Shown: positions 47,336 to 55,856 of the stretch, in pieces
Layout: the number at the start of each line of letters is the position of its first letter
Numbering within the stretch: the stretch's first letter is position 1
NCBI GenBank assembly: GCA_024102635.1
Contig: JAGFJO010000089.1
Span: 1-64,000 of the forward strand
Direction: 5' to 3'
Length of the DNA stretch: 64,000 nt
Source of the DNA: Deltaproteobacteria bacterium
GTDB lineage: Bacteria; Bdellovibrionota_C; UBA2361; JAGFJO01
Made by a program: the position numbers and the translations under genes
Notes under the pieces: generated by a model
The model's database searches: none
Seen by the model: only the letters and a program-made list of their open reading frames with translations
What the model was told of the DNA's origin: nothing

Positions 47336-47356
47336 GCTGGAGCGATAGCTCTAAAG

Positions 47357-48508
47357 CTACTTCGTCAGCTCAATCAAGGCGACGCAAAACTCCGCGTCGC
47401 CGAACTTTACGGTATCACCATGAGCCAACGTGGTAGCGCCTTCTTCTCGTTGAAAGTTATTTTTTTGCCGGCGCTTAATATAAAGACCGCTTTCGCTCAT
47501 CAGATCCTGCACCCGCACTCCGCCTGACGCGGAGATCGAGACCATAGCATGAGGCGTCGAAAGATTCTTATCCGCGATCACCAGATCAGTGCTCTTGAGT
47601 AAGGTGCCTGAAATGAAGAATTTTCCCTCGCGCAGTTCAACAGCTTCACCAAGCGGCTGATCAAAACTTACAAGCCATCCGACTAGCCGCCCTGCCATTG
47701 GTGTGTCCGTTACGGGGGAAGAGCTTTCGCGCCGTGGTTGCTGCTCAGACTCCCGATTCTGTCTGTGCTCTCGTTCCTGAGCATGCCGCTGATTCTGATG
47801 GGGCTGGCGCCTATCCCGCTCGCGTCCTCCTCTCTCTTCGTTACGCTGATTCTGAGTACCTCCTCCTCGCGAGCCCCCTGCCTCTGCCCGCTGTTCCTGC
47901 CGCTGTTCTTGCCGGTTACGGTCCCTGTTCTGTCCTGGGCGAGCCTCCTGTTTCGGCGGACGGGTCTGCTGCTCCTCCTTGCCCTTTCCGAAAGAGAGCG
48001 AGGAGGGCCTTCCCATCGGTCTCGGCCCTGATTCGACTACGACTTTGGGCTTGTTCTCTTCACGAGGAGCAGGTTGCTCCTCTACGTGAACAGGCTCAAT
48101 CGCTGCCGCTTCTTGAGCGACAGGCTCAGGCTCCACATCATGCGCTGCTACAGCCGACACTTCCATTGTATCGCCGTCAACCTCTTCGTCTTCTTGCAAG
48201 TATTGTCCAAGTGGATTATCGTCCGCGCCGAAATCTTCCATCCCCTCGTCGAAATCATCGACCTCGGATATTGTGTCCTCCTGCCGGTCCAGTTCATTAC
48301 GGATCTGGCTGGCGGTGCTGCTCAATTGGCTGTCAGCTTGGGACATTGTTCTCTGCCGCACCCGGCCAGGCTTCTTTTGCTCTTCTTCCGCCTTAACGCC
48401 TGCATCCAGCGTGGCGCCGCACATGCGGCATCGCGTGGAGACTGCCGGAACAAGACTTCGGCAAGATGGGCAGCGGACGAAGGTTAACTCTGTACTATCG
48501 GTGGACAT
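47357..48508 (-). CDS. Zinc-ribbon and FHA-domain protein with long disordered linker
   Basis: The N-terminus has a zinc ribbon with Cys at about 13, 16, 27 and 30 (CPSCRSLVPAVSTRCRMCG). Residues 40-265 are disordered: first acidic (DDFDEGMEDFGADD), then Gln/Arg/Glu/Asn-rich (QNRDRNRQEQRQEQRAE). Residues 275-380 are an FHA phosphothreonine-binding domain (LVIADKNLSTPHAMVSI, HGDTVKFGDAEF). It starts at ATG 48508, six bases after AAGGAAG, a strong site. It lies between the tail-anchored FHA gene and sctJ, so it is probably a regulatory or scaffold part of the type III locus. Confidence 0.85.
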   Translation of the reverse strand: MSTDSTELTFVRCPSCRSLVPAVSTRCRMCGATLDAGVKAEEEQKKPGRVRQRTMSQADSQLSSTASQIRNELDRQEDTISEVDDFDEGMEDFGADDNPLGQYLQEDEEVDGDTMEVSAVAAHDVEPEPVAQEAAAIEPVHVEEQPAPREENKPKVVVESGPRPMGRPSSLSFGKGKEEQQTRPPKQEARPGQNRDRNRQEQRQEQRAEAGGSRGGGTQNQRNEERGGRERDRRQPHQNQRHAQEREHRQNRESEQQPRRESSSPVTDTPMAGRLVGWLVSFDQPLGEAVELREGKFFISGTLLKSTDLVIADKNLSTPHAMVSISASGGVRVQDLMSESGLYIKRRQKNNFQREEGATTLAHGDTVKFGDAEFCVALIELTK

Positions 48509-48543
48509 GATTCGCTTCCTTTTAATTGCTTACGCTACATTGT

Positions 48544-49887
48544 TCAAAAACTTATGTGAATAATTAAGTTGAAAATAACTACCAAAACAACCAATACGGC
48601 AAATAGGGTGATCAAGAATGTTATCTTGCTCCTCAAACCCAATGAGCGGTACATCGTTCCCAGCTTTTCCGCTTTCTGCTGCCATCCGGCTTGCTCTTGA
48701 GTGCCAGGGAAAGTGAGCCTGCGGGAAGCCATGGCACGGGATTTTAAGCGCGGATCATCAAGAGAGATGGAGCGGGTCGAAATATCCGAGTCTCGAAATG
48801 TTGTCGGGCTGCCTCCGCTTGCGGTGAACTGCCTTTCCTGCTCTTCGTTGAAGCAGATAGCCAACGTTACTCCACCGCCAAAATCCAGCACCTTTGCTTG
48901 ATCGTGCAGCCGCAGAACGTCACCCCTTCTTAAAACACCCTCGTCGTAGGACGTTCCGTTGGTACTGTGATCAGTGATCGCTACCTCACCTGTCTTCCCC
49001 AGCGCTATCGAGCAGTGCCTGCGGGAAACATGAGGTGCCCCGAGCCAAATATCGCTTCCCGGATCGCGTCCGATGTTGATTGATGCATCTATCGGCATCA
49101 CCATCCGCGCTGGACGAGCCACTTCCGATATCGAGATTAGCACCGGATAGCGCCTCTCGTCCGCGGTCTGGCGCCTCGACTGCGCTGGATTAACCGACAG
49201 TATCGATGACAACTGCTCTTCAGAGGTGACTCCTACCAACGTTACCAAACGTCCTAGACTGATCAACTGTCCGGGTGGCACGGTAGTCCGCCCCGAAACC
49301 TGGGATTCCATAACGAAAGTGCCGTTAGTTGATCCGAGGTCCTCAACCCAAAATTGTCCGGACTCATATCCTATCAGCGCATGCCGTGCCGATATTTCAG
49401 GATTTTCAAGCCTCAGTGCGCACTCCTTCGAAGTACCGACATAGACAGGCATATTTGGAACGAAGGACCAAACCACAGGAGCCTCTCCCAGTACGACCAG
49501 AGCCGGAAACGCCGGAGCGGCACTGGCGCAAGCTTGCCGCAAAATTCTTACGCCTGCGCGATCAAGAGTTTCGGAGTCCTTAATTTGCAGGTCGGAATCA
49601 AGTGGAAGCACCACAAACTTAACTTGACCGACATCGAACGTGCCCTGGTCCATATACACTCCCTCCAACATCGGGGGAACCGGCACGCCTGCTGAACTGG
49701 GCACGGGCTTGCAGCGAAAGCGGCGTCCCAGATCACGAGTCAGTCTTAGCTGATAGTTAACGGACTGCATGTCTTGAACTTCGACATGCGCTTCCGGCGA
49801 AGCTCCGACCAAAGCGCTCTGTCTTCTAACGAAGATCAGCTCTGGATCAGAAACTCCATCTTTAAAACTAATTTCAAGCGCAAACAT
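48544..49887 (-). CDS. Tail-anchored triple FHA-like protein
   Basis: Residues 1-95 are a degenerate FHA-like module. Residues 148-230 are a clear FHA (VYVGTSKECALRL, ISARHALIGYESGQFWVEDL, GSTNGTF), and 265-345 another (INIGRDPGSDIWLGA, VSRRHCSIAL, HSTNGTSYDEG). A membrane helix at about 422-444 ends the protein. SctD ring proteins have an N-terminal FHA, a membrane helix and a periplasmic domain; this one has the first two but no periplasmic part. It heads the sctJ operon, so it could be a SctD-like base or a regulator. Confidence 0.85.
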   Translation of the reverse strand: MFALEISFKDGVSDPELIFVRRQSALVGASPEAHVEVQDMQSVNYQLRLTRDLGRRFRCKPVPSSAGVPVPPMLEGVYMDQGTFDVGQVKFVVLPLDSDLQIKDSETLDRAGVRILRQACASAAPAFPALVVLGEAPVVWSFVPNMPVYVGTSKECALRLENPEISARHALIGYESGQFWVEDLGSTNGTFVMESQVSGRTTVPPGQLISLGRLVTLVGVTSEEQLSSILSVNPAQSRRQTADERRYPVLISISEVARPARMVMPIDASINIGRDPGSDIWLGAPHVSRRHCSIALGKTGEVAITDHSTNGTSYDEGVLRRGDVLRLHDQAKVLDFGGGVTLAICFNEEQERQFTASGGSPTTFRDSDISTRSISLDDPRLKSRAMASRRLTFPGTQEQAGWQQKAEKLGTMYRSLGLRSKITFLITLFAVLVVLVVIFNLIIHISF

Positions 49888-50310
49888 AAATTCGATTTAT
49901 CAACCATCCGGGCAAGCCATATGCGGAAAGACCGGCACAGAACATAAAAATGAAACCTTTTCTGCTATCTATAAGAGTTTAGTTTAACTTTTACAGATCC
50001 ACATATTTCTCTATTTTAGCGGATCTGCCCTACTATTCCGTACTAGGGCTGAAAACAGTTAAAGGGACTACTTGTCGGCTAATGTAACTTACTGAAAATA
50101 CGACAACTATAATCAGTTAGTACCATCCTTCAATTGAAATAGAAAGCTCCAGCGGCCGAGGATATAAAAAACTCATAAAACAAAGGTTGAGGTCAAAAAG
50201 GATCCGGCCCGCTTTGATTTACATCATACTTAGAGGGAACACTGCTTCTGTCCCTCGCACTCCCGTTGTATAAATGGAAGCTGGCGATAAGAGCGTAGCT
50301 AAAGGAACAG
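49888..50310. promoter_or_regulatory. 423-bp divergent region between FHA gene and response regulator
   Basis: No gene is seen here. It should hold the promoter of the minus-strand type III string and that of the plus-strand regulator. It contains an inverted repeat CAGATCC/GGATCTG (49994-50000 and 50021-50027, 20 nt apart), a smaller one CCCTA/TAGGG (50028-50048) and a TATAAT at 50108-50113 without a good -35. Confidence 0.45.
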
Positions 50311-50676
50311 ATGGAAAATAAAAAAATCCTAATTATCGATGATGATGTAACCGCGCTGGACATCGTTGATTTCCTCTTTGAGGACAAGGGCTTCGATGTT
50401 GTGAGGAGAGCTGACGGACTTTCGGCTTTGCAATGTGTGGAAGAGGTTCAGCCAAATATTATCCTCGTCGACTTAATGATGCCAAAGATGAATGGCCAAG
50501 AGTGTGTAAGGCAGATCAGAGAGAAGGGTCTAACCGTTCCGATCGTTGCGTTCACAGCAGTCGACGATCCCGAAGTTCATAGAGAGGCTATGGACGCTGG
50601 CTGCAACCTGGTGCTCACGAAGCCGTGTAAGCCGAATGTGCTAGTGCAGCATGTAGAAAGCTTGCTTGCGAAGTGA
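50311..50676 (+). CDS. CheY-like single-domain response regulator
   Basis: The 121-residue receiver domain has the acidic triad start (ILIIDDDVTA), the phosphoacceptor Asp in IILVDLMMPKMNG, the Thr in VAFTAVDDP and the Lys in VLTKPCKPN. No output domain follows, so it acts through another protein. AAAGGAA precedes ATG 50311 at good spacing. No histidine kinase is close by. It diverges from the FHA-type III string across 423 bp, which could mean it regulates that locus, but the only link is position. Confidence 0.95.
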   Translation: MENKKILIIDDDVTALDIVDFLFEDKGFDVVRRADGLSALQCVEEVQPNIILVDLMMPKMNGQECVRQIREKGLTVPIVAFTAVDDPEVHREAMDAGCNLVLTKPCKPNVLVQHVESLLAK

Positions 50677-50741
50677 CTCTTGTAAAATCGAAGGATGACT
50701 TGGCTCTACACCGCGCAGGACACAATCCTGCCCGCCAACGG

Positions 50742-51266
50742 TTATCGGCTCTTGCCGGCCTCAAAGCGCAACAATACCTTGCCGACTAGAATTTCGTCCC
50801 CATCTTGCAATGTGTGAGGGTGCCCCGGTCTTAACTGCTCGCCTTGATTGATGTACGTCCCATTCAAACTGCCGACATCCTCAATGGTGGCGGATGTCCC
50901 ATGCCTCTCGATCACGCAGTGCTTCCGCGAAATTTTTGCCTCACGATCCAGCTGCTCAAGATCAATCTCCGGAAAGGCTCCCTCTTGAGGGTCCCACCGG
51001 CCAACAAGGTTATTGCCCGGAGCGATCTGAAAAAGTATCTCGCCTTCCCCTCTTCCAATGACGCGGAGTCTCATCGAACCGGAGTATGGGCGCCCGCCCT
51101 CTTTCTTTTTGGTCTTTTTGGAAGGCCTTTGCTTTGCTGCCGTTCGCTTAGCGGCGGGCCTCGTCCTCACCTTGGATTTAGCTGCCTTCTTTTTTGTAAC
51201 CTTGTTTCTGATCAAGCCTTTCTTCCTGGCTGAACCAGACTTCGAGCTCCCCTTACTCTTCTTCAT
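50742..51266 (-). CDS. FHA-domain protein with histone-like basic N-terminal tail
   Basis: Residues 1-60 are Lys/Arg/Ala/Ser-rich (KKKAAKSKVRTRPAAKRTAA) like a histone tail and likely bind nucleic acid or acidic surfaces. Residues 68-170 are an FHA domain with LVGRWDPQE, ISRKHCVIERHGTSATIEDV, GSLNGTYINQGEQLRPGH. A phosphothreonine-binding head on a basic tail is unusual. The gene converges on the response regulator by 65 bp. The ATG at 51266 fits; SD is not clear. It may belong to the FHA set of the type III region, by position and family only. Confidence 0.85.
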   Translation of the reverse strand: MKKSKGSSKSGSARKKGLIRNKVTKKKAAKSKVRTRPAAKRTAAKQRPSKKTKKKEGGRPYSGSMRLRVIGRGEGEILFQIAPGNNLVGRWDPQEGAFPEIDLEQLDREAKISRKHCVIERHGTSATIEDVGSLNGTYINQGEQLRPGHPHTLQDGDEILVGKVLLRFEAGKSR

Positions 51267-51836
51267 ATACCTGTTCTTTAATAATTTCTTCAGTTTAGAG
51301 CAATGCCTAATATTAGCTTGAGATACCTAAGTGAAGGCCGTTCTATTTTTTGGAAGCTAAACGCATGCAGGTTCACTCTAAACACTTATAGAGCAATGGC
51401 CCAGCAGTTGCTTTCGGTGTACATTTGACCGTTTTTGGGTATATCCTGGGTAAGTTCGCCCTCCGGCTAGTCTGTTTTATTGAGCGGTCTACCGGCGTGC
51501 TGAAACGCAAATTTTGTTTAAGAAGCGTTTTGCGCCTTATCGCAAAACAATACAAGTCTTTAAACCTTCAACTAGCGTGAACCGAATCCGTGTAAGCGAA
51601 GCTCAAGCTGTTTTAGACAATTTTGAGCAGGCACCAGCTGATAGAGTCGATCAAGAGTACAGTTTGATCCGATCAGGACAGCTCCGTTCTCCCAAGGATG
51701 TCGCGTATGGTCGCGATTCTCTGATGGCGGAACCGCTTCAGCAAGACATTGAACTTCTTGTGTCTTTTGCCCGATCTTTGAACTTAGGATCGCTAATTAC
51801 CGATTCGGCCGCGCAACTAAAGAAAGGGCTCATTTT
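51267..51836. promoter_or_regulatory. 570-bp region upstream of RNase E/G, with hairpin
   Basis: The region should hold the promoters of the histone-tailed FHA gene (minus) and RNase E/G (plus). A perfect 8-bp hairpin GTTTTGCG/CGCAAAAC (51525-51546) is visible. A frame from about 51577 runs on into the RNase gene and may be coding (listed separately, low confidence). No sure promoter hexamers could be set. The long leader recalls the autoregulated 5' UTR of E. coli rne, by analogy only. Confidence 0.4.
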
Positions 51837-51939
51837 ATGCAGCGGCAAATGCTTATTAATGCTCTCCACCCTGAGGAGTGCAGAATTGCAATCACAGAAG
51901 ATAGCAACCTCGTCGAGCTTGAGGTTGAGTCTAATCTAG
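51577..51939 (+). CDS. Doubtful small protein overlapping RNase E/G start
   Basis: A frame starting at GTG 51577 gives about 120 residues and overlaps the RNase E/G gene by 103 bp. The first 80 residues look protein-like (RVSEAQAVLDNFEQAPADRV, SLIRSGQLRSPKDVAYG, DSLMAEPLQQDIELLVSFA) and dimly recall FlgM-type anti-sigma proteins, but the key pattern is not met. The last 35 residues lie within the RNase gene and look like shadow translation. No Shine-Dalgarno precedes the GTG. It may be a real gene, a decayed one or chance. Confidence 0.25.
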   Translation: MNRIRVSEAQAVLDNFEQAPADRVDQEYSLIRSGQLRSPKDVAYGRDSLMAEPLQQDIELLVSFARSLNLGSLITDSAAQLKKGLILCSGKCLLMLSTLRSAELQSQKIATSSSLRLSLI

Positions 51940-53561
51940 GTAAAAAGCTCAAGGGCAATATATATAAAGCGCGCATCGCTCGTATTGAACCGAGCTTGCA
52001 GGCGGCTTTCATTGATCTTGGCACAGAGCGCAACGGCTTTCTTCAAATAAATGACGTTCATCCTGCGTACTTCCGGCGGGTGCAGGGAAGGAGTGGTGGT
52101 AGGCCCCGCATCCAGGACGTACTATATGCCGATCAGGAGTTGATCGTTCAGGTGGTCAAAGAAGAGCGTGAGATGAAAGGAGCTACTCTTACTACCTATC
52201 TTTCTCTGCCGGGACGATACCTCGTAGTGATGCCTGGAAGTGAACGCGGCGGAATCTCGCGTAAGATTAACGACAATGAACAGCGCCACCGGCTAAAGAA
52301 GCTGGCCCATGAGCTTGAGATCCCTGCCGGAATGGGGATCATCATTCGCACGGCCGGGCTTGACAGATCCCTTAGCGAGCTTTCGCGCGACCTCTCACTG
52401 CAGCTGAAGCTCTGGGAGCGGATTTTATCTGACGCGCAGAGCGCTCCATGCCCCACCGTCCTCTATAAGGAGAGCGAGCTGGCCACGCGTGTGATCCGCG
52501 ACTACTTCACTCCTGAAATTCGCGAGATTGTAATCGACGATCCTGCAACCTATCAAAATGTAAAGACTTTCGTTGGCGAAGTAATGCCTCGGTACAGGTC
52601 GAGGGTGCGCTTGTTCGAACAGAAGCAGCCTATCTTCTCATACTACAATGTAGAAGAGCAGGTGCTTGAGACCTTCAAGCAAGAGGTTAAGCTTCGGTCG
52701 GGTGGCTCGATCGTCATTGATGCGCTGGAGGCGCTAGTAGCTATCGATGTCAACTCGGGCAAAGCTACCGGAGAGGTCAATATTGAAGAGACCGCCTTCA
52801 AAACTAATCTTGAAGCAGCAGATGAGATCGCACGCCAGCTACGGCTTAGAGACCTGGGCGGGCTGATAGTCGTTGATTTTATCGACATGATAGATCGGCG
52901 GCACAAGGCTGCGGTGGAGCGGCAGATGCGGGATGCGGTCAGATCAGACAAAGCCCGCATCGAAGTTGGCCGGCTATCTAAGTTCGGCCTGCTCGAGATG
53001 TCCCGCCAGCGTCTGCGTGCCTCGCTTACAAGCCAGAGTCATTTGAAATGTGCCCACTGCCAAGGCATTGGAAAACTTAAGAATCCCGAGCTGGTTGCAC
53101 TTGAGGCGCTGCGCAAGATTCAGTCGGCAGTAATCGTGGGGCAAGCCAATGTGGTTAAGGCGAGATTAGCGCCTGCGGCTGCCCTGTTCCTTTTGAACAA
53201 CAAGAAACAGGACTTAGCGGGCTTAGAGAAAGACCATAGCGCGCGAATTTTTGTATTGGCAGACGGCCGCATGAGACCCGACGAGTACGAATTCGAAATC
53301 GAATCACGACGGCTGCACGCCGCTGCGTCAGCTGCGCAGATAGCTGCACTTAAGCCGATTGAAGATAATATCGAGGATGGAGACGGACTTGATAGCGACG
53401 CGGACCTAAGCCGCCCTCCTACCACCCTAACCGCGGAGCTCGAAGAGGAGGACGAGCGCTTGAGTGCAATGAGCACACGGCACAGCGGTGAAGACGACGA
53501 CCTAGACGACGAGGGACTGGACGAATCGGACGACGAGATCACTGAGATCGAGCAGGCATAG
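51837..53561 (+). CDS. rng: Ribonuclease E/G
   Basis: The enzyme cuts single-stranded RNA at AU-rich sites during mRNA decay and rRNA processing. An S1 domain covers about residues 35-120 (GNIYKARIARIEPSLQAAFI). The DNase I-like catalytic part has the metal-binding Asp residues in VAIDVNSGKATGE and IVVDFIDM. The zinc-link is CAHCQGIGK. The 574 residues are longer than RNase G (489) but far shorter than E. coli RNase E (1061); the C-terminal 85 residues are acidic (EEEDERLSA, EDDDLDDEGLDESDDE) and may recruit partners. ATG 51837. Confidence 0.95.
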   Translation: MQRQMLINALHPEECRIAITEDSNLVELEVESNLGKKLKGNIYKARIARIEPSLQAAFIDLGTERNGFLQINDVHPAYFRRVQGRSGGRPRIQDVLYADQELIVQVVKEEREMKGATLTTYLSLPGRYLVVMPGSERGGISRKINDNEQRHRLKKLAHELEIPAGMGIIIRTAGLDRSLSELSRDLSLQLKLWERILSDAQSAPCPTVLYKESELATRVIRDYFTPEIREIVIDDPATYQNVKTFVGEVMPRYRSRVRLFEQKQPIFSYYNVEEQVLETFKQEVKLRSGGSIVIDALEALVAIDVNSGKATGEVNIEETAFKTNLEAADEIARQLRLRDLGGLIVVDFIDMIDRRHKAAVERQMRDAVRSDKARIEVGRLSKFGLLEMSRQRLRASLTSQSHLKCAHCQGIGKLKNPELVALEALRKIQSAVIVGQANVVKARLAPAAALFLLNNKKQDLAGLEKDHSARIFVLADGRMRPDEYEFEIESRRLHAAASAAQIAALKPIEDNIEDGDGLDSDADLSRPPTTLTAELEEEDERLSAMSTRHSGEDDDLDDEGLDESDDEITEIEQA

Positions 53562-53626
53562 CATTTATTGATCTGTCAATCAGAAAGTGGATTGTCGGAA
53601 GAAATTCGGTCTGTTACCTTGCTAAC

Positions 53627-54664
53627 ATGTCCACCGTAAATCTTCGCGACGATCTCTGCCGGCTAGCCCGATTCGGCGCTAATATTACCGATGCTTTCGG
53701 CTGTTTTATTCTGCTTCCCCATTCCATAGTAGCGGCCCCTGATGCATCCGGTTCCGGATCACATGCCAATACTGAGATATTGGTACTGGCAGGCCACCAC
53801 TCACTCAGCAATGACGTTATTCGAGGCTGCCAAATTTATGTCGGCAACGGCCTCGTTGGTTGGGTCAGCAAACACAAACGTTCTATTCATGTGTCGCCCT
53901 TTGAGCGTGACAGCCGTACTCTTGGCTTTTATCACACTGATCAGCAGCTAAAGAGCTTTATCGGCATTCCGATCTTTCTTGAACATTTGGATGGCACGTC
54001 GCAATCATCCGCTGCTTCCATCGCCGGAGTGGTGGCGTGCGACAGCAAAAAATCATTCGCTTTCTCAAAGCTGCAGGGCAAATTGCTGGAAGATCTTTCA
54101 TGCGAGATTTCCAGCACGCTGCGCCTCGCGCATATGCTACAGAGAAACGGTGGACAAAAAATTTCCTGGCAGCGCTTCCTCTCTCGGGCGCATCAGCTTA
54201 GCGATTCTTTAGGGAGAGATTCATTGGAAGTGTTGCGCGTAAAAGTTAACAATCAGAGTGAGCTTGAAAGTCAGCTTGGAAGCGGCACCTGCATGTCTTT
54301 GATGGATCAAGTTCTGCGCTTAGTAGAGCAGGCCCTGCCTCCGCACTTCCCTTGTTTTCGCACACCGCTAGGCGAGCTGATCATGATCGTTGATAACATG
54401 ATGACCTCGTTTTTGGAGAATAAGATATTAGCGCTGTGCAGTCACTGCGCATCGAGCTCTCCCTTACGTCCGGGTTCTCATATCCCCTCTATCGATATCC
54501 AATTCATAAAGCGCTCCAATCGCATTAGAAAGTACCGCCGGCATACAATTGAGGAACTGATCGATGCAACCGGAAGGATAGACGGCGAAACCGACGCTGA
54601 AGTGGTGCGCACACAGAATTTTGGCAAGGCTTCTGAGTTAAATTATGAATACAAGAGGGCTTAG
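53627..54664 (+). CDS. GAF-domain protein with degenerate GGDEF-like C-terminus
   Basis: The N-terminal 170 residues resemble a GAF domain (FGCFILLPHSIV, IYVGNGLVGWVSKHKRSIHV, KSFIGIPIFLEHL, IAGVVACDSKKSFAFSKLQG). Residues 200-290 have a secondary structure like a nucleotide cyclase (SLEVLRVKVNNQSELESQLG, GELIMIVDN) but no GGDEF residues, so c-di-GMP synthesis is unlikely. It ends inside the start of mreB (20-bp overlap), so the two are translationally coupled. A sensor that acts on cell-shape control is possible, from context only. ATG 53627. Confidence 0.78.
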   Translation: MSTVNLRDDLCRLARFGANITDAFGCFILLPHSIVAAPDASGSGSHANTEILVLAGHHSLSNDVIRGCQIYVGNGLVGWVSKHKRSIHVSPFERDSRTLGFYHTDQQLKSFIGIPIFLEHLDGTSQSSAASIAGVVACDSKKSFAFSKLQGKLLEDLSCEISSTLRLAHMLQRNGGQKISWQRFLSRAHQLSDSLGRDSLEVLRVKVNNQSELESQLGSGTCMSLMDQVLRLVEQALPPHFPCFRTPLGELIMIVDNMMTSFLENKILALCSHCASSSPLRPGSHIPSIDIQFIKRSNRIRKYRRHTIEELIDATGRIDGETDAEVVRTQNFGKASELNYEYKRA

Positions 54665-55733
54665 CGTTCCGTCAGTATCGGCGTTGGAGATGCCGAATTT
54701 TCTCCGCTCGCCTGTTCAGGTGATGCGCTCGCTGTTCTCGAACGATATGGCGATGGATTTAGGCACCGCTAATACCCTTATTTACATTCGCAATCGCGGC
54801 ATAGTGTTGAATGAGCCCTCGGTGGTAGCGGTTGCCGAAGATACAGGTCAGGCACTCGCGGTCGGACACGCAGCTAAGGATATGTTCGGAAAGACTTCCA
54901 GGTCGGTGCGGTGCGTGCGGCCGATGAAAGACGGTGTAATCGCCGACTTTGCGATGACGTCGCTTATGATTAAGTACATGCTAAATCAGGTAAAGCGGCG
55001 ATGGACAATCTATAACCCGCGCATCGTAATTGGAGTGCCGTCAGGCATTACTCAGGTAGAAAAAAGAGCTGTGATTGACGCTGCGATGTCGTGCGGGGTG
55101 CGATCGGTAATGCTGGCGGAAGAGCCTATGGCTGCGGCCATAGGCGCAGGGCTGCCGGTCGATAAAGCGGTCGGCAATATGGTTGTTGATATCGGCGGAG
55201 GCACAACAGAGGTCGCGATTATCAGCATGAACAGCACACTCTATTCGCATTCCATCAGGGTGGCGGGTGACGAAATGGACGAGGCTATCCAGCGACATAT
55301 TCGCAAGCTTTTTGGGCTTCAGATCGGCATATTCGAGGCGGAGCGGATAAAACTAGTTTTAGGCTCCGCTCTCCCCATGGGCAAAGCACGGTGCATTACT
55401 ACTTTCGGTCGCGATGTTTCTAGCGGCATACCTCATCAGATTGAAATTAACGACGAGCTAGTACGTGAAGCGCTGCAAGAGCCTATTTCTGTTATTATCT
55501 CCTCGGTTATGACTGCGCTTGAACAAACCAGCCCGGAAATCGCCCAGGATATCGTGGCCCGCGGCATCTATCTCGCCGGCGGCGGTGCTCTCCTTAAAGG
55601 TTTGAGCGAAAGGCTCTACCGTGAGACCGGAATTAAGTTCTACCGCGCGCAAGATCCCCTTAGCTGCGTCGTCAGAGGCGTCGGTACTATCATCGACAAT
55701 CTAAAAGAGATGCGGCAGCTCTGCATCACCTAA
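54645..55733 (+). CDS. mreB: Rod shape-determining actin homologue MreB
   Basis: This ATP-dependent cytoskeletal protein guides lateral wall synthesis. The phosphate 1 loop is AMDLGTANTLIYIRNRG, phosphate 2 is VVDIGGGTTEVAIISM, the adenosine motif is LAGGGALLKGLSERL. ATG 54645 overlaps the GAF gene by 20 bp and gives 362 residues; MPNFLRSP at ATG 54690 would give 347, the usual length, and cannot be excluded, since GGAG sits immediately before it. mreC and mreD are not seen after it; instead an OmpA lipoprotein follows. The N-terminal region has a likely amphipathic helix. Confidence 0.95.
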   Translation: MNTRGLSVPSVSALEMPNFLRSPVQVMRSLFSNDMAMDLGTANTLIYIRNRGIVLNEPSVVAVAEDTGQALAVGHAAKDMFGKTSRSVRCVRPMKDGVIADFAMTSLMIKYMLNQVKRRWTIYNPRIVIGVPSGITQVEKRAVIDAAMSCGVRSVMLAEEPMAAAIGAGLPVDKAVGNMVVDIGGGTTEVAIISMNSTLYSHSIRVAGDEMDEAIQRHIRKLFGLQIGIFEAERIKLVLGSALPMGKARCITTFGRDVSSGIPHQIEINDELVREALQEPISVIISSVMTALEQTSPEIAQDIVARGIYLAGGGALLKGLSERLYRETGIKFYRAQDPLSCVVRGVGTIIDNLKEMRQLCIT

Positions 55734-55856
55734 CTGCCAACCCGGTATTAGCTCAATTTTCCTTTAATCAATCATGATTGTGGTCATCTTCCACTCCGCT
55801 GACTTATGAGGAAATATCACAACTTGGCTTGGTATTTCGCTCAGGAGAGAGGAAAA

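Noticed and set aside
47698..48396. 232-residue plus-strand frame opposite the zinc ribbon-FHA gene
   Set aside because: It is the antisense of the Gln/Arg-rich linker, and the minus-strand gene has a strong ribosome-binding site and recognisable domains.
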